Source: Metellina segmentata
Lineage: Eukaryota > Arthropoda > Arachnida > Araneae > Tetragnathidae
Assembly (NCBI GenBank): GCA_947359465.1
Contig: OX375880.1
Span: 13,276,120-13,340,119 of the forward strand
Direction: 5' to 3'
DNA: 64,000 nucleotides
Under the pieces are notes generated by a model. That model made no database searches, had not been told where the DNA came from, and saw only the letters and a list, made by a program, of their open reading frames with translations. This document shows, one piece after another, positions 33,301-45,300 of this stretch. Each line of letters starts with the position of its first letter. Within the stretch, counting starts at the first letter, position 1. The position numbers and the translations under genes are program-made.

Positions 33301-36300
33301 ATTTGGTGACATTTCCCTCTTTTTTTTTGCTATTTTATAGTTCCAAGTGTTGCTTGCAACCTATGTATACTTTGAAGGTTACCTCAATGTATACGTAACA
33401 GGTTCAAAATTAGATGCCATTTAATCGTGTGTTGCGAGACCCAAAAATTGCAGTTCTGAACATGTTAGAACAAGAATTGACTAGTGTTACTGTTACCTTG
33501 TGTGTTTTTTGCTGGTCTAGGGTAGCCCAGTTGGAAGAGTAGCAGATTAACAAACTCAGTCTTACCAAAGATCGTCGTGTATGTGGGAGCTGGTGCATGC
33601 TAAATCTCGTACCCTCAAATTTCCTCATGTTGCTGTAGTTTGAAAAGTGGAGTACCAGCTCATGTGCTGACATCATCTTACTACGGTTCAAAATTACGAT
33701 GTGTTTTTCTGTCTTTCCCTCTGGGATTGACCCTGGGATCAATCTAGAAGCAACGAACAGGCTGTTGTCAATAGCCCGTTGTGTTGCTCCAGTTTAACAT
33801 TAATTAATGCTATCCACATATGTTTTTGCACTACAGATAAAATTTTATGGCTTGCATCATTAGTACTCCAGCTAGCATCTCAGATGGAAATGCTATTCCC
33901 AAATGTTTTAAAATGCTTAAACTTAAGTGTTAAATGGTCATCAAATTTTTTTCCAAACTTGAAATCTGATCTGCATGGGATAAATTTACAAGTGACGGAA
34001 GTCATTTCTGCAGCTCTGGGCATTATTTTGCAAACAAAATTCAGATTGTTTTTCTTTTAGAAGTTTTGAAAATTTAATTGGTCATTCTAAAAAATGAATT
34101 GAAATGAAAGGCAAATTATATTGGAAAATAAAAATTAATGTTTCATTCCATCACCTCTAATAAATACCCCTGATTCTGGATAGCAAAGTGATCATGCCCA
34201 CTGTGCTAGCAACATCTGAGTTGTAAGTGGCACAGGTTCGATTCCTGTCAGCTGCATTCCTCCCAGGGTGTGTGTGCCGACCAACCGGTATAGTGGTTAA
34301 GGTGTTAGCCTCTAGATCGGAAGGTTCCTGGTTCGAATCCGGGTCCGGGCATGGATGTTTGTAAGTGTATGGTGTAGAGGCGGCTGGTGCACCTTAAATC
34401 TGTCATGGCCGAAAGTCCTCACGTTGGGTTAGTGTGGAAGTTTGGAGAGTGGGGTGCCAGCTCAGGTGTTGCTTTGTCATTTGACCGTGGTTCAAAATTA
34501 CGAGGTGTTGTCCTCATATCTTTCCCTTAAGGAACTGATCCTGGACCGTCGGCAATAGCCCGTTAGGTTTCTCTAGTACGATGTTAACTAAAAAATTACC
34601 AAATTACCTCGCAGGGTGTGTTTCTCTCTTCTATGTCAGTAAAACTTTCACTGTCTGTGTTTGTCTATTACTTGATATTGTAAGTATTGTGTCTGGCACA
34701 GCATGGCCAAATATGATGCTTGTACCATAAAACCCCAAAGCCAACCAACCAACAACCTGATCCTGAAACGTAAGGGATATAATAATTGTGTTTCTCCTGT
34801 AAATTTAGGTTTAGTAACTGAATTTTTGGATCCAGTTATCACTTCCAATGCCTGACTCTTCTCACTGTTTTCACTTATTTCAATGCAGTTCTGACCCATC
34901 AACCTTTTTATTGCTTTTAACAATCTACTATTTTTTTCAAGTAGGCACTCCAAAGTCTGGCAACCCTTTTCTGCTTATACGCATCCAAAAAAAAACATAT
35001 CACCCACGTATAATGGGGAAGCTAAGTGCCTAGTAATATGTGAAGTAAAAATAAATTTCAAAGATTAAAGTTAAGAACATTTATTTATTAAAGAGTTGTA
35101 AAACTATTTACAGGAAAGAAGCAATGATTGAAAAACAATAGTTGCATCTCTTACAAAAATTGTTATCTGAAAGATAAGAACTTTCATTTTTATACTTCTT
35201 GTACATCTAAAAATTAGCATAAATTCCTCAATAGAATGATTGCCATAAACAAAATATTAATACTGTATATATTAATTAAATGATTGGGCATACACTATTA
35301 TGACCACACCCATTTATAGTTGTGATGTCATACTGTGGCCAGTCACAAAAGCATGACAACGCAACTTGTTTGTTTGTTTACATAATCATACAAGAAGGAG
35401 GTGCAAACATGTGAATATGGATTTGTAGCAATCTATGTATCTTAGAAGCATCTGTGTATGCTGGGTTAAACGTATGTAGCATCTATGAATGCTGAGTATA
35501 ATCTTTCTTTTCTTAAAAGCTCTACATCTAAACCTGGCAACACAAATTAAAAAGAGAATTAATTCTTGCAAACAAAAGATTGTTGTTCTGCTTATTTGTC
35601 TGATTCCAAAAGATAAAATTAATGATGTTTCCCAATGTAAATGTGCTGGAAATATAAACTTTTCATAGAATTATCTTCAACTGAGCAATCAGCACCTATA
35701 GATTCTAATAAACAGGTTATCTTTAATAAAAACAAAATAAATTTCATAATTGGTGAATTATGTTGTTACTTTTAGAATATTCATGTTTAATGAAGAAAAA
35801 AAATTAAAATTTCCATCAAATTTAAGCAAATAATTTCAAAGAAAATTCAGTTCCTTAAAAAAGTTATTGTTTGGTGTTAAAGCCTCGTGAAATGTGATTT
35901 AACTTAAAGTATTCCAATTTTTTATTGATTTTACTTAGTTTAGCTAAATTTGTTAAGAAAAATTATAATTTATTTGTGTTTCCTCAGCTTCTGGCTCAAA
36001 TTTAATTTTATAAGTCCAATTCTAAAACTTAAAGAACTCGAAAAATTGTGCCTTATAAATTGAAAGCCTAAATATATTTTTCTGGTATCTAGTAATTGCT
36101 GTCATGATATAAAAGTTCGGTGGTCCAAGTACTTTGAAGCATCAACAAGCAAGATAAATCACACCAATTTGCAAGAACAAGGGTAGTAGCTGTATTTGGG
36201 AGGAAGCAATAATTAAAAAAAAGTTACTGAAATTATTGAAGCAAAGTTAATTGAGGCAAACTGTAAATAAAAAGGTATTTACAACACAAATACCCCTCCA

Positions 36301-39300
36301 GTTGTAGGCAGTTTAGGTTTGGTTCATATTGTGCATTTCTCTCTTCTGTGTGAGTTAAACTTTCCTTGTGTGTGTGTCTCTTACTGGATATTGTACGTCG
36401 TGTATGACACAGCATGGCTAATACTGGCCCTTGCTCCGTAAAAACCCAACCAACCACAAACACTCCTCGTACTGTGGCCGTGTTGCAATTCTTAGAAGAA
36501 AAAAAAATGTAGACCAGAAAATAATCCGTCATGCGAGTACTGAAGTTGCATTTACCAACACTTACACACAACATAAACTAATGGAACACAGCAATCTCGG
36601 TTCATTTCCATCGATTTCTTTCTCATTTCCAGTGGCTCATGAAACAATTAGTTTTCACACTAGGAAAAAATGAAATAATTTCCTAACGATCCGTTCAAAT
36701 AACTCGAACAACAGGTGCAATTTATTCGCGTTTACTATCGCGACCTATCGGATAACAATTAGCTTCACATTTAAGAGGTCAATTTCTAAGCTTGCAAGAA
36801 ATATTTCTGTAAGTGGACATTGTAAATGTTAGAGCCACTTAAAGATGCTTTAATCCGCTTTTGCAAACCAAAAGTCTTGGCTCATTTGAGTAGCTTTTAC
36901 CATCAAATCGTAAGTACCACAACTGTTTGTTTTGCAGAGCATCACCCGACCCAAAACGCAAACGCCCCAAAAGAGGAAGAGGCGTACGTACCGGAGGAGG
37001 AAGTGTTATAAGAAGGTGGTGCAATTAGCTCGCACCAAGCAAGACATGTCTGGTGGAGGTAAAGGCAAAGCGGGTTCCAGAACGACAAAGGTCATTGTGA
37101 CGTCGTACCGCAGGAGACGCCGAAGGAGGAAGAGGAAAGTAGGAACTACTGTGAGTTGTGATTTTCTCAGTATTTCAATCGCAATGAACACTTTTTTTTT
37201 AAAGAAGTCATCACACATCCTCTTGTTCTTGTCCTAAACGTTTTTATCGGATTTTTTAACACTTCCCCTATTTGGTGTTGGGCCATTCATGCTTTATCTT
37301 TTTAGATACTCTGAGGATTTCTAACGCATATATAATTCCTTGCTTTTTTAAACTACATCTTGTGATTTCTTCAATTATCAACTGGATAGAGTTGCCCTGT
37401 TTTAGTCATTTCTGTCTAAAGCATTTTTACCTTTATTTTCAAAGATTGCCAGCATATTTATGTGTGTCTCATCTTTTAACAAAAACTTTTATGTATTACA
37501 TTCGTTCATCAATGACCTTTTAATATCACTCTTCTCAATTCAACCTTTTTTTTAATGATACTCTTTTTGCATGTCTTGCCTTTTGATATGCTTTACTTGG
37601 TAAAAAAGTGTTTACTTTTTCCTTTTGTTTACTCTTTTAATGTTACTCTGATATTCGTTTATGCTGTTATCCATGTTGGGTTCTTGCTCCATAAAACCTG
37701 CCGACCAACTGATCCAGTGGTTTATGCATTAGCCTTTAGATCGGAAGGTTCCTAGTTCAAATCCAGGTCAGTTCATGGATATTTGCAAGTGTATGGTGTA
37801 GAGGCGACTGGTTCACCTTAAATCTGTCGTGGCCGAAAGTCCTCACGTTGGGTTGGTGTGGAAATTTAGAGAGTGGGGTGCCAGCTCACACATTTGTTGC
37901 CTCATCATCTGACCATGATTCAAAATTACATGGTGTTGTCCTTGGATTTTTCCCATTAGGGAATTGATCCCAAACCATCGTCAATAGCATTGCGTTGCTC
38001 TAGTACGATGTTTGTAAAAATTACCTTACCTTTATAAAATCTAATTCAGCCAACCTAATTATGACATTTCAGTGAAAACGCTGCTGTAATTTAGTATAGC
38101 TCGTTAATTGCTTTGTATTCAAACATTTAAAACAATTTCTCAAAAAATGACTTCAAGTCGCATAAAATTAGTAATTGCTCCAATTTCATACTTCCTCGAC
38201 ACAAATTTTTTTTGTCAAACTGTACTACTTATTCGAAAGTGTTCAAAATACAGGGATCCCTCATGCCTCAAGAAGTCCTGAATTCCACCTTACAGCCTGC
38301 AGTCTTCTCTGCATTTCTTACCAGTTTCGACCTACTTGATCAGTAGAACCTTCCTAAGGGCTCTTTCAACTTGTGTGGTTATTTAATCGTTAGGCATGCT
38401 GTGAGGGAAAAGCACTACTACACTAATCGGAAATCTCAACGTTCAGATGGTTAAAAGGCCATGATATTTGCTAAAAGTCCTTCAGCGCTTTAAATGTGCC
38501 CTTATTTTTGAAAGAACTCTGCATTTTTTTTTATTCTGCCTGCGTTACAAATGAGGCCATTGATATCAAGTGTAGACAATACCAAAAATCAATGGCAAGA
38601 AGTCAAAAACTGGATGTCCGGGAACATAAAATTGTGCTTGTGAAAGTTTTGTCTTGTGCTCTCTCAGGTTGATCTGTGAAATGCAGCCTTGAAGATGTCC
38701 CAAATTTTCTTTTGCTAGAAGTGGTGAGAACACTGAAATATTCACATTAAATTCAGAATTCATATCTAAAGCTCTGAAATAATTTTTTAAGCTAATTTTA
38801 TGCTGTCATTTCTTTTTGCATAAATAAATGAACTTGTTCATAAACATTTTTATCATTATATTTGTAGTTTTTAATCTTGTAGAAATATTTAATCAGAGAA
38901 TTTGCTTTTATTGTGATTATTATTGTATGTATTTTATATTATCTCTCTACTTGCAGAGGTCTAGGTCTACCAGAACTGGTAAAACTGTGAGTGCGAAAAA
39001 TCGCATTGCGGGAGTCCTCGGTATCTGCAAACCAAACAAGGGCGTTTCTATACCGGACGTGAAGCACAAAGCGGGATCCAGCTCTTCTGTTGATAAGCTG
39101 CCGTCCTGCGCTATCTTTGGCCGTAGGGATCAGTTGATGGACTTCAGTGAAAAGTAACTTTTTTTGTGATTTAATCAGTTTGTGGCCTGATCCTTCATTC
39201 AGCTGTGTGATTGTGAACATATAAACCCCTTTTTTTCCTATGGAAAAAAAACACTATAGCCTGTTAAAGTTTCTATGTTCAAACCTCAAGTGGTTTCAAC

Positions 39301-42300
39301 GGAATATTTCATCCATCAATATCTGACCAGTTTTGCTGCTGTCGATTTATCTCATCATCAAGATTTTGCTGATGACGACGAGATCGAGATCTGGTCAGTT
39401 TTGCTAAATGATGAGATACCTTATCAAGACAACCACTATAAGGATTAACCTTGAGTGTATATTTAGGGTGGTAATTTTTTAAAAAATTAGAAATACAATT
39501 CAAAATCCGGACTCTTCAGGACATCCTCAATTTCGGACTTTTCTAGATTTTGGATATTTTTAATTTTCTGTCAAAAAACCCTTAATTTAACCCTCCTCAC
39601 ATGATTTTTGCGTTTGCAATAGTAAAATAGCGGATATATAAATAGGAATGAGTTTTAAAAAAGAATAAAAACTTTAATATAATGCAACAAATTTTACCTT
39701 GCAAATCTTCTAATTTCTCTGTGATATTTACGCTGCACATGTCCGTTATTTTGCATTGTTTCATACGGTCAAATTCGGTCCTTGTTCTTTAAAAATTGTC
39801 GGAAAGAGGGGAAGAAAGTGAGAGTAAAACAATAAAACACCGTTTAGAAAAATGTCCTAAATTTGGACAATTTCGGACGTCCGGATTTGGGACTTTGTTC
39901 TGTATTGGGTTGGATGTTTTCCCACAATCAACCATTGTTCGGTTTTGGTTTGTTAATAAATTCCAAACTCAATTTAACACGTTTTCCCAATTTAAAGAAT
40001 CTTATCAAATTTAAGGTACCAATTCTGCCATACTGTGCCAAAAACTTCTCCAAATAGAAGAAAAGAGTTGAATTTTTTTTTAAATGTGCACCAAGTCATC
40101 AAAATTTGGATGAAAAAAGTCAATGATTTATCGATGTAGTAAATTATACATTTAACAAGTCACAAAAATTTCTATTGATGAATTATTTCTTGGTTTTCCT
40201 GAGATATTTCACTGTCAAATATGCATTGGCACTTATTAACTGTCCATGATATATTCCACTCTTTATATTTTTCTGATCACTATATCCTATTTACACTCAT
40301 GGAGGCAACTTCCTTAGTGTTTACTAGACACTTACATGAATGAAACAAATGCCAGGCACTTGATTTTGCATCATTCACTATCTGGCTTCCCAATACTTCT
40401 GTACTCTTGCTAAAATTAAGTGCAGTGCATGTATCTAAGTGTTGAGTCATCATAGGTTGTCTACTATTACACAAAATAGACATGAGAGTCAATATATTAC
40501 AATGCTAGACACTTGTATAAGAAATGTTTAATCTTACCTGCAGTATCCAATATGATTAATTTATTTTTTATAGCATTTTGAATTTCTATAAGCAATTTAG
40601 TGTTTTAGTTGAACCATATTTTTAAGTTTAAAGCAATGTCAAGACTTATTGTGTGTAATTGTTTTACAGTTTTAATGAAGATCTTCCCAGCACTTCCAGT
40701 GCAAGCTCAAGTAGCAGGTATGTTTCGAGTTTTACAGTTCAAAATAATTTTCTGTCAAATGAGCTCAGTGTTAACTGCCCTCTATGAGTTACCATGTAAA
40801 CAGAAATATTTCCACCAGAACCAAATTCCACTATTTTCACAGATTTTTCCTGCAAGGATAGATTATATGGATATGCACAAATAGTTGAGGCTTCATGGAA
40901 CAGAATATTTATTCAAAAAATATAATACAAAACAATTATAACCTTTTTAAAGAAAATACGTTTGGACATGTAAATATTTTTTTTTCAGTGATACAACTTA
41001 AAACATTGTTTTAATGCAAAGCTATGGACGTACACAACAGAAGTAGCTTAACTCACAACATGTGTTGTTTTGTGTGTATACTTTACATTGTTACTACACA
41101 GCCTTTCTGAAAACTTAAATTATTGTGCCAAAACCTTGTCACCATCTGAGATAGGTTAACTTTAAGCACAGCAGCACCATTACTCCTAACAAGAACAATC
41201 ACTAACAACCATGTGTTCACAAACCGGGATCCAAACCCACAATGTACTGGGTGGAAGACAAACACTATGACCACTATACTAGTTATGATTAAGTTTAAGC
41301 TCTAATGACTCATTTTTGTTGGGCATTTTCTAAATCTTCAGTGTTAAAACATTTGTATCCTCGATCATTTTAAAAGATATTTTTCTGTAGAAATGCATTG
41401 TTATTCTGTTACAAATTTTTATAATTCTTTAAAATTATGTATTTTTTTAAATAACTACTTTATTCCCGTAATATTGTGCAAAAAAGTCTTGCTAAGTTCT
41501 CTAAAACACATTATAGTTCTTAAAATATTTCTCTCTTCATTTTAGTATTATAACTGAAGAGAAATATATTGTTTCATGATTTCCTTGAAGTTGAAAATGA
41601 ACTCGCCTTTTCAATGTGGCATGCATTTCTGAAACAAGTTTTACCGTAACTGAAGTTCCCACGTACACAAGGAATAGTTAATTATTGCAATTCTATCTCA
41701 TAATTGCACAGATTAGAACAGGGTTATTATGCACTACCTTACAATAATGGACCGGACGGCAGCGGATTCCAATAAAATCCGACTGCATGTCGAATTTTAT
41801 GCAAATCCAGTGCTTGCACGTGACATGTTAAGGTTAAATACGATACGCGAAGTGGTGACATCGTTAGTTCTGTGTGAAATTGTGACAATATGTCGAAACA
41901 AAAGGAACTGTGATTTTGAAAGTGGTGTTATAGTTGGTTGTCACATTAGTGGAAAGTCTATTCGCGCAATTGCAGTAGAATTATCACAGCCATGGTCAAC
42001 TGTTGGTGAAGTCATGAAGAAGTGGCAGACTACGGAGTTGGGACATGAACTGCACTTGTTGGTTATCCTCGTGAACTGACCGAACAGGATAAGCGTGTCC
42101 TGATGCTTGAGGTTCGTAAGAAACCGATTCAAATCTTCAACAGGCAGCAGGGGTTACGTGCACCCCAATACTTTGCAGAAAGAACTGCACGCCCTCAATA
42201 TCCATGGATATGTTGCTGCACACAAACTAAACATCACTCCATCCAACAAAGTCAGCAGACTTGGTGTTTGCAATGTCGCAACTGGACTGTGGACCACTGG

Positions 42301-45300
42301 AAAACTGTTTTATGGAGCGATGGGTCATGCTACACGCTCTTTCCAGTTGGATGGGCGTGCTTGGGTTTGGCAAACGTCTTACCCAAGTGCATCGTTCCAA
42401 CTGTCAAATTCGGTGGTGTACTTGTTTTGGGGTGTTTTTCGTGGTATTCGACCTTTGCATGTTGTTCCTGGTAAATTGAATGCCCATGCCTCCATGAACA
42501 TTTTGGACAATCAGGTTCTTCCTACGCTCTGGCAATTTTATGGAATGGACGCATGCTACTTCCAGGACAACAATGCTCCGTGTCATGTTGCAGCCTCTGT
42601 CAAGCAGTGGTATCAAGATATGGATGTAAAACGTCTTCCCTGGTCTGCTCAGAGTCCCGATCTAAACCTCATAGAACATTTGTGGGATGCGTTAGAGCGA
42701 TGCTTACAAACCAGGGAACCACGTCCGAAATCTACAGCTGAGCTGGCCGCATTCTTGGAGCAGGAATGGACACAAATACCATAGCTGTGTATCAAAACCT
42801 TGTTGAAAGTATGCCCAGAAGGGTCGCTAGTGTAATTGCAGCACATGGGGGGACCATCCCCCTATTAAAGCATGTACTCTTTACCTTATACCATCGCATT
42901 TTGCTGTCATGTCCATTATTGTAGGGTAGTGTATTTTACATATAGAGATATTTCAATGTGCAGTGCATGTTAACTTTTTATATCAGTATTCTTATTTTTA
43001 TGATATGAAAATTTAGTATCTTAAAAAATTCAATTTACTAAGTGAATTCTTTTATTTATGAACTTGCGCATTACTAATTAGAATATCATTGCTCTTTACC
43101 CGTATTCAAAATTTATTTTCTACAATGTGTATTTATTCAATGTTCATTCTTTTTATTTCATTTCTCAGCAATCAGAGAAATGTTCCACAAGCAAGTACTT
43201 CATCTTCCAACCTGTTGGACAGCATATTGGCTGGCCAGAAGCTGCTGCATTCGAAGTCCAACAACTTGATTATCCGAACGGACGGATCACTGGCGATGAA
43301 AGACGGCAAGAAAAAGAACTCAGTGGTCGTAAAAAAAGCTACAGAGGTCGTAAAACCCGTCGCTGAGGGTCGTAGGAAGTCAGTGGTTCGCATGGGGTTG
43401 TCTAAGTACGAAGCTGTTCCTAAGCAGCCTTCTAAAGGGGCAGGTAGCAAGTCTTCTGCACCTGCAAGCATCAATAAAAAAGGTTCAAGTTCAACAGATG
43501 GAAGTAATTCAAATTGCAGGATACCTCAAGAGTCGAGGTCTGGGAGCTCCAGTGTACAAAATCCAGGAAGTTCTGGTAATTCTCTATTGCCACCGACCAG
43601 TCATTTGAGACTGAGATTAAGTCAAAATCGATCTTCGAAGAGTGAAACTGATCAAAAGTCTCCTAACTCGGAAACTAGTAACATGTTTTCTCTCAAAGAG
43701 GAACGGAAACATCATTCATCGATTTTTGGTGATTCCTCTACATCCCTTGGGAACAATAGACACTCAAACCAAAACTTGGTTCAAGAAAGTACTCTCAATT
43801 CCAAAGCCAACATTAGCTTTTGTCTGAGGGAGGAACGAAAGCACCATTCATCAATATTTGGTGACACAACTAATCCTCCAGGATACAATGGACGATCAAA
43901 AGCCGATTCCAATAAACCCAAGTCCAATTTTTCTCGCAGTTCTTCAACAGAGGACGGCTGTACTATTCTACAGTCGAAGTCTTTTGTTCGAAAAGGAAGA
44001 TTCTCTCGGAGCAGTGACTTGGAAAACTTTTCAAACACTGAACACAGTATTAAGGTTGAAGCAGACGACAATAGCAGTTGTACTAAAAGAAACCGTGCAG
44101 TGAATCTTTCAGGTATTAATTCGACATCTATAAAAGTTGAAAGCATGTTCACAGAAATTGAAATTGAACAGATGCATAGAAATGGCATTTTGTCGGAAGA
44201 AGAGGGTGATTTTGAACACTCGCAGAGCTTAATTGAGACACCAAATGTGGGCTGTAGTAGCAATACAAGAGCAGCAAATGTTGAAAGTTCCAGAATAAAA
44301 GTCAAAGTGGAACCCATAGCCTTTACTGAAAATAATTGGAATTCTAACAGTAATGTAATTGAGCTGGATAATGGGAGTTCTAATGAAGAATCACAAAGCT
44401 TACTTTGTTCCAGTAACGACCTTTCTGTATCTTCTCGTAAAATAAATACAGGGAAATTCAGAAGAATAAAGGAAGAACCTTTGTCGTCCGATGACGATTT
44501 TGTACAAATCGTTGAAGTTAAAAACAGGAACAAACGCACAAATTCCAGAAAATTTCAAAGAATAAAGATAGAATCCGAGTCTTCTGATGACTCGGTTCAA
44601 ATATGGGAAGAAGCTAATTCAAATAGGTCGAACAGGTCAAGAAAATATCAAAGTGTAAAGGATGAACCATTATCCACTGATGAAGAATCGGCGCACAATA
44701 GAAACATAGATGATGCTCTACAAGATGAAGATACTATGGAATTTCATGAATCTCGGAGCTTAATTGAATCAACCTGTAGAGAAACAGAATCACTTTCTGT
44801 TGCTAGTTCTAAAAATAACCAGAATTCAGTTGAAAATCCACCATTTATTAAAGAAGAGCAAACTTCTCCACACAGGACAAATAACCTGAGCAAGCAAATT
44901 TCATCTGAAACTGCACCAGTTGAGTGTTCAGCTCAAGATGTGACATTAAATGTGACCGTCCTTAGTAAGAGACATCAAACTGTGAAGGAAGAGAATCCTT
45001 CATCGGACGAAGAATCAGATAGAAGCATAAGGAGGAACTTCAATGCTTCTACACATGATTCCACTTTAAAAAGTAATTTTTCAAGCCAGTGGAGGAAAGA
45101 ATTACCTGCTACTCAGTTGGCAAAGCAACCCAACCAGAGGGAAGATTTGCCCTCCACTCAATTGGCTGGACCATCTTCATTGCAAAAGGATGATTTACCT
45201 CTCACTCAAGTTGCTGGACCGTCTTCATTGCAAAAGGATGATTTACCTCTCACTCAAGTTGCTGGACCATCTTCATTGCAAATAGATGATTTACCTCTCA

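Noticed and set aside
34278..34350. Possible functional tRNA gene
   Set aside because: A- and B-boxes are good but the acceptor stem does not pair, and the sequence is the head of a repeated SINE.
43781..44539. 252-residue open frame on the minus strand inside PHRF1 exon 9
   Set aside because: Antisense shadow of the Ser/Glu-rich PHRF1 frame; the product is Leu/Ser-rich without motifs.
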